DNA from: Gordonia asplenii | GTDB lineage: Bacteria; Actinomycetota; Actinomycetes; Mycobacteriales; Mycobacteriaceae | Assembly: GCF_012933505.1 (NCBI RefSeq) | Contig: NZ_JABBNB010000001.1 | Location: 476,979-540,978, forward strand | Length of the DNA stretch: 64,000 nucleotides | Reading direction: 5' to 3' | Shown: positions 26,592 to 35,133 of the stretch, in pieces | Numbering within the stretch: position 1 is the first letter of the stretch | Layout of the letters: every line of letters starts with the position of its first letter | Program-made: the position numbers and the translations under genes | Notes under the pieces: model-generated | Told to the model about the DNA's origin: nothing | What the model saw: the letters and a program-made list of their open reading frames with translations, nothing else | The model's database searches: none

Positions 26592-27359
26592 TCAACTGAC
26601 GAGTGCACCGCCGTCGACGGGTAGGGTGATACCGGACATGTAGCTGCTCGCGTCACTGGCCAAGAAGACCAGCGCCGAATCGAGCTCCGGTCCGTCGCCG
26701 AGGCGTCCGAAGAGGGTTCGGGGTATGACGTAGCGATCCAGAGCGTCGGAGCTTAGTTCCGCGGTCATTTCGGATGCGAAAAACCCTGGCGCGAGCGCAT
26801 TTACGCGTATTCCTTTGCGAGGTGTCCATTGTTGCGCCAAGTCGCGGGTGAGTCCGATGACTGCTGATTTGCTGGCTGAGTAGGCGGCTTGGGGCATGAG
26901 GAAGCTGGTGAGCCCGAGGACGCTGGCGATGTTGATGATCGAGCCGCCGGGGTTCATGACCCGGGCGCAGGATTGGGCCATGTGAAAACTGCCGTTGACG
27001 TTGACGTCCATCACGCGGGCGAAATCAGTCGGTGTCTCACGCAGCGCGGGCATCACGGTGCCGAGTCCGGCGTTGTTGACCAGAATGTCGAGGTGACCGA
27101 ACTCGTCGATCGCGGCCCGGGCTACTCGGTCGCAGGCTGCCGGGTCAGTGACATCGCAGGTCGCCGTCACGCAGCGGCGGCCTGTCCGTTCGACGAGCGC
27201 CTTAGTGTCCTCCAGCATCGCGCAGCGGCGAGCGGCGATTACGACGTCGGCGCCGGCTTCGGCGAGTGCGCGGGCGAATCCCACTCCGAGGCCGCTTGAT
27301 GCGCCGGTCACGACGGCTGTGCGCCCGGTGAGCATGAATCTATCGAGGATGCCGGTCAT
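26592..27359 (-). CDS. SDR-family oxidoreductase (FabG/PhaB-like)
   Basis: 255 residues with the classical SDR layout: TGASSGLGVGF near residue 19, NNAGLG near residue 95, catalytic Ser in NIASVLG, YSASK at about 158-162 and the C-terminal LPVDGGALVS. It resembles 3-oxoacyl/acetoacetyl-CoA reductases and alcohol dehydrogenases of beta-oxidation clusters. The start overlaps the stop of the 110-residue gene (ATGA, 27356-27359). Next to a PHA synthase-like gene a 3-hydroxyacyl-CoA supply role is plausible. Confidence 0.9.
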   Translation of the reverse strand: MTGILDRFMLTGRTAVVTGASSGLGVGFARALAEAGADVVIAARRCAMLEDTKALVERTGRRCVTATCDVTDPAACDRVARAAIDEFGHLDILVNNAGLGTVMPALRETPTDFARVMDVNVNGSFHMAQSCARVMNPGGSIINIASVLGLTSFLMPQAAYSASKSAVIGLTRDLAQQWTPRKGIRVNALAPGFFASEMTAELSSDALDRYVIPRTLFGRLGDGPELDSALVFLASDASSYMSGITLPVDGGALVS

Positions 27360-27688
27360 TTCGAGTTCTCGGTTTCGGTCGGCCCGGGATCGGGATGGGT
27401 TGTTGCCAATCGAAGTAGGCGTATTTCGTAGTCCAATGCTCCGATTTGGCGGTGGAGCCGGCGAATATCGGTGGCTGAAGGGATATTGGCGAGGTGAAGG
27501 AGTCCTGCTTCGGCGTTGGCGATCACGCTGCCTATGGTGCGACGCAACCTAATGACGGTATTCACCGTGGTGAGGAAGTCGGCGGAGGCCACGATTGCGT
27601 CGGCTTTGGGTGCGACGGCCGTCTCCACCTGGTTGTAGAGGCTGCGGAGCCTGTTCTGGTGTGGGCTCTTGGAGGATGAGTCGTTCAT
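27356..27688 (-). CDS. Small helical protein, candidate minimal PhaE/PhaR-type PHA synthase subunit
   Basis: 110 residues, mostly predicted helix. The C-terminal stretch ANIPSATDIRRLHRQIGALD then YEIRLLR follows the pattern seen at the ends of PhaE, PhaR and phasin-like proteins (a PS-x-D element, then a heptad-like helix). It is ATGA-coupled on both sides, to the MFS gene before it and the SDR after it. The same operon begins with a class III-type PHA synthase that would need a partner subunit. It is far shorter than known PhaE (about 350) and PhaR (about 200), so the match is inference. Confidence 0.7.
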   Translation of the reverse strand: MNDSSSKSPHQNRLRSLYNQVETAVAPKADAIVASADFLTTVNTVIRLRRTIGSVIANAEAGLLHLANIPSATDIRRLHRQIGALDYEIRLLRLATTHPDPGPTETENSK

Positions 27689-28971
27689 GCGTCGTTCCGA
27701 ATTTGAGCGCTGTCTCGGTCAGGATTGACGAATAGGATTGCCAGTACGGCGCTGATTCCCGCGACGATTCCGATTGCCTGAAATGCGGCGGCATATCCGT
27801 CGGCTTTATCGGCGTGTTGTTCGACGAGCACTCCGGTCATATAGGGTGCGATGAGGCCGCCGACCGCCATGAGAGCGAGGAATGTTCCGACGGTTCCGGC
27901 GACTTGACTCGGTGGGCACAGGTCTGCGACTGCGGCGTTGAACAGCGGAAAGATTGCGGTGACGAATCCGTATCCGATCGACAGCAGTAGCACTGACACT
28001 ATCGGTGTGTGAACGTATGGAATCGCGACGAGGGCGATCGCGCAGAGGATCAGTCCGGCACTGGGCAGAATGATTCGGACTGCTCGTGCTGATGAGCCGC
28101 GTTTCATTGCTCGGTCACTGACCACCGACGAGATCAGGAGGACGATCAGCCCGAAGATGCTGGGTAGGGCGAACATCGCGCCGGCGGTGAGTTGGGAGTA
28201 TCCGAGGCCTTCTTCGAAGTAGGAGGGCAGCCAGGTGAGCACGACGGTGACCAGTGCGTAGCCGGCGGCGACGACGAGCGCGCCGATGAGGAAGGTCTTC
28301 GACAGCAGGATCGTGCGCCACGGCACCCGCGGTTCATCGGTTGGTGAGGCGTGCTTGGTCTGCGACACGTAGGGTCCCGGGCTCCACACGTTGATCCACG
28401 CGACGGCCCACACCAGGGTGCATACCGCGAGCACCATGAGTGAGGCACGCCAGCCGTGGTGCACGACGACGTACGTGAGTGCGGGCGCGAAGGCGATCTT
28501 GGCTATCGCGGCGGCACCGGCCAGTAGCGCTCCCGGGAGTCCCCGGTCTTGCGGCTTATGCCATGAGTATGCGGCGGTGTGAAGCAAAGCTGAACTGGGT
28601 CCCTCGGTGGCGCCGAGGAACATCCGGCTGACGATCAGGACCGCGAGCGATGCTGTGACGAGCATCGGCAGCATGGCTGCCGACCAGCACAGTGCCAGCG
28701 CCATCAGACCCCATTTGAGGGTGAGCCACCGGTTGATCGCGCCGGCGAAGAATCCGCCGACGGTGAATGCGGCGAAGAACAGGCTGCCCACCAGTCCGAT
28801 CTGGGCCGGGCTCAGGCCCAACTCCTGGCGCAGAGGCTTGGCGATGATGCCGAAGACGGCCTTGTCCGCGTAATTGAAGATGTACATCACCACGAGCATC
28901 CCGGTGAGTGCCCATGCCTTCGTACGCTGGTCGTTTCGGGGAGGTGAGGTGGTTTCGACGACTGAATTCAT
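27685..28971 (-). CDS. MFS transporter, anion:cation symporter (ACS)-like
   Basis: 428 residues, twelve membrane helices. NYADKAVFGIIAKPL in TM1 (about residues 34-48) and RMFLGATEGP in TM4 are characteristic of the ACS family, which imports organic anions such as carboxylates. The start is ATG 28971 behind AAGGAACC; a GTG further up is possible. The stop overlaps the small-protein start by four bases. In this operon it is the likely importer of the catabolised acid. Confidence 0.88.
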   Translation of the reverse strand: MNSVVETTSPPRNDQRTKAWALTGMLVVMYIFNYADKAVFGIIAKPLRQELGLSPAQIGLVGSLFFAAFTVGGFFAGAINRWLTLKWGLMALALCWSAAMLPMLVTASLAVLIVSRMFLGATEGPSSALLHTAAYSWHKPQDRGLPGALLAGAAAIAKIAFAPALTYVVVHHGWRASLMVLAVCTLVWAVAWINVWSPGPYVSQTKHASPTDEPRVPWRTILLSKTFLIGALVVAAGYALVTVVLTWLPSYFEEGLGYSQLTAGAMFALPSIFGLIVLLISSVVSDRAMKRGSSARAVRIILPSAGLILCAIALVAIPYVHTPIVSVLLLSIGYGFVTAIFPLFNAAVADLCPPSQVAGTVGTFLALMAVGGLIAPYMTGVLVEQHADKADGYAAAFQAIGIVAGISAVLAILFVNPDRDSAQIRNDA

Positions 28972-29043
28972 GTCTTCTGGTTCCTTGGATTGGCGCACCG
29001 AATCACTTCGGTGTTCTGGAGTCGGTGATGGCGATTGCGCGGG

Positions 29044-29766
29044 CTAGTGGATGCGCAGGCGGTCCGCGGCGATTGCGAGGACCTGCGAGTCGACGGGGAA
29101 GGAGAAGTGAGCGCAGTTCACCTCGATGTTCTCGGCGGTGGGGCTGGGCACGTCCATGCAGGTGCGCCACGCCACGATCCCGTCGGTGCGGCTGTACAGT
29201 GCGGTACTGGGCACAGGTAGTGCCGGCGCGTCGGCCTCCAACGGGAGGTCGAGCGCACGCTCGTGCCAGGCACTCACAGCCCGGTAGGCGATGCGGGCTC
29301 GGCTCTGATCGTGGTGTTCAAGCCGGATGGGGCTGGCGAGCGTTATCACGTGGCGGACATGGTCGGTTTGTTCGCGGGCGAGTTCGCGGGCGAAGACTCC
29401 ACCGAGGCTCCAGCCGACCAGCGCCACGGGACCCTGATGGTCGGATGCGATCTGGTTGAGGCGGTCGCGGAGTCCGGTCATCGCGTGCCGCGTGGGCCCG
29501 ACGTTGACGCCTTGGTTCCAGCGGTATGGCTGGTAGCCGAGCCGTTGAAGGTAGCGGCGGAGAACTGAGAGGTGCAGGTCAGACGTTCCGAAGCCGGGGA
29601 TGGTGAGGACTGGTGTGCCGCCGCCCGGGTGGGTGGTGGTCGGGGAGCGGCGGGACCATGCCCCGGAGATCATGCTGACTAGGGCACGTGGCTGTTCGAG
29701 GCCGGTCAGAACGGGCGAGGGCGCGCGGGTGCCTGACTGTTCGATGAGAGGGTCGAATGTGAGCAT
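29044..29766 (-). CDS. Alpha/beta hydrolase, lipase/esterase-like
   Basis: 240 residues. The nucleophile elbow GWSLGG sits near residue 114 within VALVGWSLGGVFAREL, preceded by the strand VLTIPGFGTSD. A late VNCAHFSF offers the catalytic His and TDGIV a candidate Asp. It resembles triacylglycerol-lipase-like or PHB depolymerase-like small hydrolases. It lies 26 bases after the GNAT gene in the PHA-synthase operon, so hydrolysis of a storage polymer or an acyl ester is possible. Confidence 0.85.
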   Translation of the reverse strand: MLTFDPLIEQSGTRAPSPVLTGLEQPRALVSMISGAWSRRSPTTTHPGGGTPVLTIPGFGTSDLHLSVLRRYLQRLGYQPYRWNQGVNVGPTRHAMTGLRDRLNQIASDHQGPVALVGWSLGGVFARELAREQTDHVRHVITLASPIRLEHHDQSRARIAYRAVSAWHERALDLPLEADAPALPVPSTALYSRTDGIVAWRTCMDVPSPTAENIEVNCAHFSFPVDSQVLAIAADRLRIH

Positions 29767-29792
29767 CGGATACTCCGGTTGTCGTCGGGTTG

Positions 29793-30320
29793 TCAGTGAA
29801 AGGTTGTGGGAAGGCCGGCGACTTGCGCGGTGGCGGCGGCGGTGTTCGCGTGCAACGCGAGGGTGACGATGTCGTGCAGGTGGCCCGAGCGGTCGCGGAT
29901 CTGGTCGCGCAGCAGTGCCTCCCCGGTGAAACCCAGGCCGAGGAACGTTCCGATGGGACCGTCGGCTTCGGCGTCGAGTTCGATGACGAGTTTGTCGACA
30001 CCCGTGGCGAGTGCCCCGGTCACGGCGGCTTGCGCCAAGAGGCGGCCGATTCCGAGCCGGCGAGCGTCGTGCGCGACCACGATCCTCAGTTCGCCGACAT
30101 GTGAGGACCACCCGGGCAGTCGATCGACGCAGGCGTATCCGGTGACGTCACCGTCGTCGCTGACGGCAACCCAGCGCAGTTGCGGGTCGTCGCATAGGCG
30201 AGCGGCGGCGTCGAGATCGTAAAGGTCCCCGCGCATCATGGTCAGATCGTGATCGGATAGTTCGCGGAAGAGTGCGACCAGCTGATCGGAGTCGTCGTGG
30301 TCGAGCTTTCTGATGGTCAT
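29793..30320 (-). CDS. GNAT-family N-acetyltransferase
   Basis: 175 residues. The acetyl-CoA binding motif A is RRLGIGRLLAQAAVTGA at about residues 87-103, and the strand motif LRIVVAHDA precedes it. FLGLGFTGE matches the typical GNAT motif B end. The start overlaps the stop of the PHA synthase-like gene by four bases (ATGA, 30317-30320), so they are translated together. The target is unknown. Confidence 0.88.
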   Translation of the reverse strand: MTIRKLDHDDSDQLVALFRELSDHDLTMMRGDLYDLDAAARLCDDPQLRWVAVSDDGDVTGYACVDRLPGWSSHVGELRIVVAHDARRLGIGRLLAQAAVTGALATGVDKLVIELDAEADGPIGTFLGLGFTGEALLRDQIRDRSGHLHDIVTLALHANTAAATAQVAGLPTTFH

Positions 30321-31396
30321 GGCGTTGCCTCACTGCGGGTGCGGAAGAATTCGATGAGGGTGGGCAGGGTCTGCTGTGCTGCCGTACGCCCGACGAACAG
30401 ACCGGCGTGGCCGCCGGGCAGCGTGTGAAGTTCTTTGTCGGTCGAACCGACGAGGTCCATCACGGGTGCGGCGGCGGATGCGGGCACGATGTGGTCCGAT
30501 GCGCCGAGTACGGCGAGGAATGGCACGGTGATCTGGGAGAAGTCGACCGGTGTGCCGCCGATGACGAGTGTCCCGTCGACGAGGGCGTTCTCGTCGAGGA
30601 TCCGTCGCATCTGCCGCGCCGCAGCGCCCGGAAAGGCGACGTGGCCGCTGGCCCAGCCCATCATCGCTTGGTGCGCTTCGACATAGTCGTCACTCCACAG
30701 TTGCTGTACGAGGTTGACGTAGCCGGTGACTTCAGAGGTGGGTGCGATCGCCCGGAACGCCGCGAAGATGACGTCGGCCGGAACGTTGCCGTCGTCGTCG
30801 AGGACGTCTGCCAGATCGTCGGTTGAGTTGAACACGGTGGTGAGGACGCCGAGTTCGGTCAGATCGACGGGGCACGCGACCACGGTGAGGCTGCGCAGTA
30901 CCGCCCGGCGTTCACGGGCCGCGTACATCAGCGCCAAATCGCCGCCGAAGCAGTATCCGACAAGGTTGACCTGATCGTCGCCAGACGTACGTCGCACAGC
31001 GTCTACGGCCTCCGGGAGGGCGTGATCGACGTGATATTCGAGGCCGAGGTGGGAATCGCGTTCGTCGGGCGTCCCCCAGTCGAGCAGATAAACGTCGAAC
31101 CCGGACTGAATCAGCTTCTCGATGAAGCTGTTTCCCGGCCGGAGATCCAGGATGTAGGGCTTGGTGACCAGGCTGTACACGAGCAAGATCGCCGGCCGGT
31201 AGGCGCGTTGGTCACTGCGGTAGCGATACAGCCGGGTACGGCCGTCCCGCAGAATCAGGTCACGTGGGGACAGGCCGACCCGCGGGTTCGACAAGCCGGC
31301 CACCAGCTTGATGCCGTTGCGAGCGCGCAGCAGATTGCGGCCGATCTCGCGTCGGAGCTTGTCGACCGCTCCGTCGTCGCTCGCGGTTTCAGACAT
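30317..31396 (-). CDS. Class III-like polyhydroxyalkanoate synthase (PhaC)
   Basis: 359 residues, the size of class III PhaC (about 355). The lipase-like box is GYCFGG with Cys149 as nucleophile, the feature separating PHA synthases from Ser hydrolases. Asp301 (GASDHIVP) and His330 (GGHAGLF) complete a triad whose spacing is almost the same as the Cys149/Asp302/His331 of the Allochromatium vinosum enzyme. LLDWGTPD and LVTKPYILDL are also PhaC-like. It polymerises (R)-3-hydroxyacyl-CoA. The ATG follows GGAAGTGA. It heads a nine-gene operon with two copies of the TetR operator upstream. Confidence 0.85.
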   Translation of the reverse strand: MSETASDDGAVDKLRREIGRNLLRARNGIKLVAGLSNPRVGLSPRDLILRDGRTRLYRYRSDQRAYRPAILLVYSLVTKPYILDLRPGNSFIEKLIQSGFDVYLLDWGTPDERDSHLGLEYHVDHALPEAVDAVRRTSGDDQVNLVGYCFGGDLALMYAARERRAVLRSLTVVACPVDLTELGVLTTVFNSTDDLADVLDDDGNVPADVIFAAFRAIAPTSEVTGYVNLVQQLWSDDYVEAHQAMMGWASGHVAFPGAAARQMRRILDENALVDGTLVIGGTPVDFSQITVPFLAVLGASDHIVPASAAAPVMDLVGSTDKELHTLPGGHAGLFVGRTAAQQTLPTLIEFFRTRSEATP

Positions 31397-31438
31397 TCAC
31401 TTCCGCCACTTTCGCTCCCTACCGCCATCGGCTGTATC

Positions 31439-31450
31439 TAACGATCGATA
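31439..31450. promoter_or_regulatory. TetR-regulon operator, site A
   Basis: TAACGATCGATA, 43 bases upstream of the PHA synthase start; same consensus (TAWCG-WT-CGNTA) as four other sites in this island. Confidence 0.65.
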
Positions 31451-31533
31451 TATTCGACTGAACCCAAGGATGCCCCGCTCTGAATGAGGAGGTTGGAATC
31501 ACGAGGATTCGAGGTATGGAAGTACTATATACC

Positions 31534-31545
31534 TAACGTTCGCTA
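31534..31545. promoter_or_regulatory. TetR-regulon operator, site B
   Basis: TAACGTTCGCTA, 138 bases upstream of the PHA synthase start, set within an AT-rich stretch that also contains the inverted pair CTATATA/TATATAG. A second operator or a distal promoter of the left operon is likely. Confidence 0.6.
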
Positions 31546-31607
31546 TATAGCTAGAAGACTGCGACACTACTGCCGAGTAAGAATGAAAGGTGCAGGTCAG
31601 AATCGAA

Positions 31608-31639
31608 AATACCGGTGAAGCAGACGCTTCACCGGTATT
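31608..31639 (-). terminator. Rho-independent terminator of the TetR gene
   Basis: AATACCGGTGAAGC and GCTTCACCGGTATT form a perfect 14-bp stem with a four-base AGAC loop. On the minus strand it is followed by a run of four Ts. It lies 45 bases after the TetR stop and separates that gene from the left operon. Confidence 0.8.
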
Positions 31640-31684
31640 CGGTGTGCACTCAGTGGCGTGAGACGACGTGGGCCGCGGAGAGAA

Positions 31685-32311
31685 TCAGTCCGTGGGGTCG
31701 GCGCCGACGAGCCGCAAGGTAAGTGCTTCGTAGCGGTCGGCGATAGTCGATGGTGAGTCCGCGCCGTTCGGGCGGTACCAGTCGGCGATGCCTTGGGCCA
31801 TACCGAGGACGGCGAGTTTTGTGTACTCCATGTCGGTGATGTGGAACTGCCCGGTCCGATTGCCGTCGTTCAAGACCTCCACGAGCATGTCGTCCACTTC
31901 ATGTCGACGCTCAAGGTACGGGGCGACGGCGGCGCGTTCGAGAAAACGGAACTCGCGATGCAACGAGGCGAGGTCCTGCCGCTGAGTGACGTGCAGAACC
32001 GTGGAACGGACGATCCAACGCAACCTGACGACCGGATCTTTGGAGCTGGGATCGTCTAAGACCTTCCGCAGTTTGTTCAGAAGGTCGTCCATGGCGATGT
32101 TGAGAAGCGCGACGAGCACGCCCTCCTTGTTTCCATAGTGGTAGTACAAGGAGGGCAGGGTCAGTCCCGCGCGTGTGACGATTTTGCGCACCGACGTCCC
32201 GTGATACCCGTTCTCACGAAGCTCCACGAGCGCCGCGGACAGGATAGGCGACAGGTGGAGATCATCGCCTTCCGCCGACGCCACGTCTCCCATCATGACA
32301 GTGTCGGTCAT
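31685..32311 (-). CDS. TetR-family regulator of the acyl-CoA/PHA island
   Basis: 208 residues. The HTH is GTSVRKIVTRAGLTLPSLYYHYGNKEG at about residues 39-65; the rest is an all-helical ligand domain with LRWIVRSTVL and VLGMAQGIADWYRP. The length and C-terminal region are those of TetR repressors of acyl-CoA catabolism. Its own promoter holds operator site C (32328-32339). The same motif precedes the units starting at 31396, 39426 and 39597, so it probably represses all of them and itself. An acyl-CoA intermediate is the likely inducer. Confidence 0.9.
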   Translation of the reverse strand: MTDTVMMGDVASAEGDDLHLSPILSAALVELRENGYHGTSVRKIVTRAGLTLPSLYYHYGNKEGVLVALLNIAMDDLLNKLRKVLDDPSSKDPVVRLRWIVRSTVLHVTQRQDLASLHREFRFLERAAVAPYLERRHEVDDMLVEVLNDGNRTGQFHITDMEYTKLAVLGMAQGIADWYRPNGADSPSTIADRYEALTLRLVGADPTD

Positions 32312-32327
32312 TGCTTCGCCTGCTATC

Positions 32328-32339
32328 TATCGTTCGTTA
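32328..32339. promoter_or_regulatory. TetR-regulon operator, site C (autoregulation)
   Basis: TATCGTTCGTTA, 17 bases before the TetR start codon; identical to site E. Confidence 0.7.
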
Positions 32340-32405
32340 AACACGTCTGGTGAACTGAAAGATACCCGCAATAACGTGGCCTCGCCACTCAGACACTGGC
32401 TACAC

Positions 32406-33575
32406 CTAGCTCGGGATCTGATTGAACGGGATGGATTTGGACGGGTCAGGCTCTTTGGGCATTCGCAGGATCCGCTCGCTGATGATGTTCCGCTGAATCT
32501 GGTCCGTCCCACCGCCGATCGAGGTGAAGTAGGCATCGAGGGTGAGGAAGTTCGCGATCTCGGCGTCGGACGGCGGTTCGGTCGCGGCCGACCGCTCGTC
32601 GATGAGGCCGGCGATTCCGACGATGTCGGTGCGTAGCGCGGCGGTGGCGTGCAGCAGCCGTGACATGGCGAGTTTGCTCATCGACATCGCGGCCGGGTCC
32701 TTGGCCTTTCCCGCGTTCGCGTAGCGAAGCTGGTTGAGTGCTACCGCGGTGCGTTGCGCGTAGGCGTCGGCGATGCGGTCCCGAATCAGTGGGTCGTTCA
32801 GGGCGCCGTGACGTTCTGCGAGTGCTACCAGATCGTCGGCGGTACCGACATACCGTTCGTCGTCTTTGACGCGTGATCCCGATGCCCGACCGCCCATCAC
32901 CGATCGTTCCAGGCCCAGGGCCGACATCAGCGCGGCCCAGCCGCCGTTGACGTCACCGAGGCGGTTGTCGTCGTCGACGAAGGCATCGGTCAGGAAGACC
33001 TCGTTGAAGTGTTCGTCGCCGGTGATCTGCATGATCGGCCGCACATCGATGCCAGGCTGATCCATGGGAATCACGAAGAATGTGATGCCCGCATGTTTGG
33101 GCGCCGTCGGATCGGTGCGTGCGGCCAGCAGCCCGAAGGCGGCCCGGCGGGCGCCCGACGTCCACACCTTCTGTCCGTTGATCCGCCAGCGGTCACCCTC
33201 CCGAACCGCGGAGGTTCGCAGGCTGGCGAGGTCGGAGCCGGCGGCGGGTTCACTGTAGAGCAGACACCCCTGGATCTCGCCGGAAAGCAGCGGGCGCAGG
33301 TAGCGTGACCGCAGGGTGGCGGTGCCCATCTGCCGCAGGACACGTGCGTGCAGGTTGGTCAGGTCGGCACGGCCGGGGGCGCCGACGCGCTCGAACTCGG
33401 CGCCGACGATTGCGGCTTCCTCGGTAGTGAGGCCCTTTCCGTATGACTCGGGTTCCCACGTCGGCACGAGCCAGCCGGCGTCGAGGGCTTTGGAGCGGAA
33501 CGCGATCGTGTCGTCGCCGACGGGGTTGGCAGCCAGCCAGGCGGATACCTCGGCGCGCAGGTCGGTGGTGGTCAT
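32406..33575 (-). CDS. Acyl-CoA dehydrogenase (FadE26/29-like subunit)
   Basis: 389 residues. LLYSEPAAGSDLASLRT is the flavin-loop motif, WRINGQKVWTSGA follows, and the C-terminus has the family signature TSIGGGTDQIQRNIISERIL. This signature is typical of the actinobacterial FadE26/FadE29-type subunits that pair with a second, shorter dehydrogenase. The start overlaps the stop of that partner (ATGA, 33572-33575). Together they probably form a heterotetramer dehydrogenating a bulky or branched acyl-CoA. It is the last gene of the right operon. Confidence 0.92.
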   Translation of the reverse strand: MTTTDLRAEVSAWLAANPVGDDTIAFRSKALDAGWLVPTWEPESYGKGLTTEEAAIVGAEFERVGAPGRADLTNLHARVLRQMGTATLRSRYLRPLLSGEIQGCLLYSEPAAGSDLASLRTSAVREGDRWRINGQKVWTSGARRAAFGLLAARTDPTAPKHAGITFFVIPMDQPGIDVRPIMQITGDEHFNEVFLTDAFVDDDNRLGDVNGGWAALMSALGLERSVMGGRASGSRVKDDERYVGTADDLVALAERHGALNDPLIRDRIADAYAQRTAVALNQLRYANAGKAKDPAAMSMSKLAMSRLLHATAALRTDIVGIAGLIDERSAATEPPSDAEIANFLTLDAYFTSIGGGTDQIQRNIISERILRMPKEPDPSKSIPFNQIPS

Positions 33576-34699
33576 CGATTCTCCTCCCGATTGGTGATGA
33601 GGTCGGTGTAGTCGCGCTTGGCGATCGCGGCGCTGCCGAACAGGTTGCGGTTCGTTGCGGCGCGGCGTCGGTACAGGTGTGCGCGGCATTCGGCGGTGAA
33701 TCCCATGCCGCCGTGGATCTGGATGTTGTCGGCGGCCACCGCGACGAATCGGTCAGCGCAGAAGAACCGTGCCAAGGCCAGCCGCTCGGCGGCCGAGTCG
33801 ACGCCGTCGACGGCCGCGTCGACCGCGAGGCGAGATACCGACAGGGCGAGTTCGGCGTCGACGAAGCGGTCGGCCAGGATGTGCTTGAGCGCCTGGAAGC
33901 TGCCGACCGGCCGTCCGAACTGGATTCGCTCGCGGGCATAACCGGTGGCGTCGTCGAGCGCGGCGACGGCACCGCCACTGCTGTCTGCGGCGAGCGCGAG
34001 GCGTGCTGCGGCCAACGCTTCGGCGAACGCCGCCTGTCCGGTGCCCGCGGCAAGAATGCGCACCGGCGCGGTGTGCGCGGTCACGTCGGCGAGTCCACGG
34101 GTGAGGTCGAATGGCGTTCGCGGGGTCACCGACAGGTCCGTGCCGCGGGCCAGCGCGATCTCCGCACCGTCGGACCCGACGAGCAGGACGACATCGGCGA
34201 CGTCGGCGTCGAGAACGTAGCCGAAGCTGCCGGTTGCGGTCCCGTCGGCGTCGAGGAGGGAATCGGTCCGAACGTCGCCGTGGTCGGAGAGGAACGCGAC
34301 CGTCGCGATGGTCGTGCCCTTCGCCAGTTCGCCGAGGAGTTCGCGGGCGTCATCGGCGCCGTCGGCGTCTGATCGGGCGAGGCCGGCGAGCAGGACCGGC
34401 GCGAACACGGCGGTCGTGAGGAACGGTACCGGCGCGAGTTCGGCGGAGAGCGTCTCGGCGACTCGGGTCGCCTCGGCCAGGGTGGCGTCTGCGCCGCCCA
34501 GGTCGTCGGGGATCAGCAGGGCCCCGATGCCGAGTTCGGCCGCCATACGATGCCAGTTCTGCCGTACGACGTCGGGGTCGCGGCGGTGCCCGGGTTTCGA
34601 CTCGATGGGGTCGGGGAAGCGTTCGCGGCAATAGGCGGCGACAGTAGCGGTGAGTTCGGCGAGGTCGGCTTCGTCGAGCCGCACCACAGTGTCGGTCAT
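33572..34699 (-). CDS. Acyl-CoA dehydrogenase (FadE28-like partner subunit)
   Basis: 375 residues. It has the acyl-CoA dehydrogenase fold with RIQFGRPVGSFQALKH and IQIHGGMGFTAECRAHLYRRR. The middle flavin-binding loop motif TEPxxGSD is not recognisable, as in FadE28/FadE27-type partner subunits that contribute only part of the active sites. ATGA overlaps couple it to the DUF35 gene (34696-34699) and to the FadE26/29-like gene (33572-33575). Confidence 0.9.
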   Translation of the reverse strand: MTDTVVRLDEADLAELTATVAAYCRERFPDPIESKPGHRRDPDVVRQNWHRMAAELGIGALLIPDDLGGADATLAEATRVAETLSAELAPVPFLTTAVFAPVLLAGLARSDADGADDARELLGELAKGTTIATVAFLSDHGDVRTDSLLDADGTATGSFGYVLDADVADVVLLVGSDGAEIALARGTDLSVTPRTPFDLTRGLADVTAHTAPVRILAAGTGQAAFAEALAAARLALAADSSGGAVAALDDATGYARERIQFGRPVGSFQALKHILADRFVDAELALSVSRLAVDAAVDGVDSAAERLALARFFCADRFVAVAADNIQIHGGMGFTAECRAHLYRRRAATNRNLFGSAAIAKRDYTDLITNREENR

Positions 34700-35133
34700 G
34701 ATCGTCCTCTGGTGTTCTCGGGTTCGGTTCGGGCCAGGACGACGTTCTCGCCGCCGTCGACGCCGTCGATCACGGTGATCACGATCGGGTCGCCCACGTG
34801 CAGCGAATCTCTGTGCGTCGTGGTGAGTAGCCGGGTGAGCACCCATGGGCCCTCGTCGAGTTCGACGATGGCGGCCAGGTACGGCGCTGGAATGAATGGA
34901 ACAGGGGAGCGGTGCACCAGCGACCAGGAGACCAGCGTCCCGGTTCCGGCTGCGGCTATGGCGTCGTGCGCCGCGCTGTGGCAGACCGAGCACAGGGCTG
35001 CCTGCGGACCGCGGATGGCGCCGCAGGTGTGACAGCGCCGCAGCAACAGTTCACCGCGTGCGGCGAAGTCGAAGAAATCGGCACTGTCGGCGGTGCGGTC
35101 GAGTTTGGGCACTGGTACTCGTGTCTCGCTCAT
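34696..35133 (-). CDS. DUF35 Zn-ribbon/OB-fold protein (ChsH2-C/Ltp partner type)
   Basis: 145 residues. A rubredoxin-like Zn ribbon CHTCGAIRGPQAALCSVC at about residues 34-51 is followed by an OB-fold with LVSWSLVHRSPVPFIPAPYLAAIVELDEG. Such proteins bind thiolase-like partners; in cholesterol side-chain degradation the DUF35 domain of ChsH2 is needed by the Ltp2 retro-aldolase. Here it is ATGA-coupled to the thiolase-like gene (35130-35133) and to the FadE28-like gene, which strongly suggests the same type of complex. Confidence 0.92.
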   Translation of the reverse strand: MSETRVPVPKLDRTADSADFFDFAARGELLLRRCHTCGAIRGPQAALCSVCHSAAHDAIAAAGTGTLVSWSLVHRSPVPFIPAPYLAAIVELDEGPWVLTRLLTTTHRDSLHVGDPIVITVIDGVDGGENVVLARTEPENTRGRS

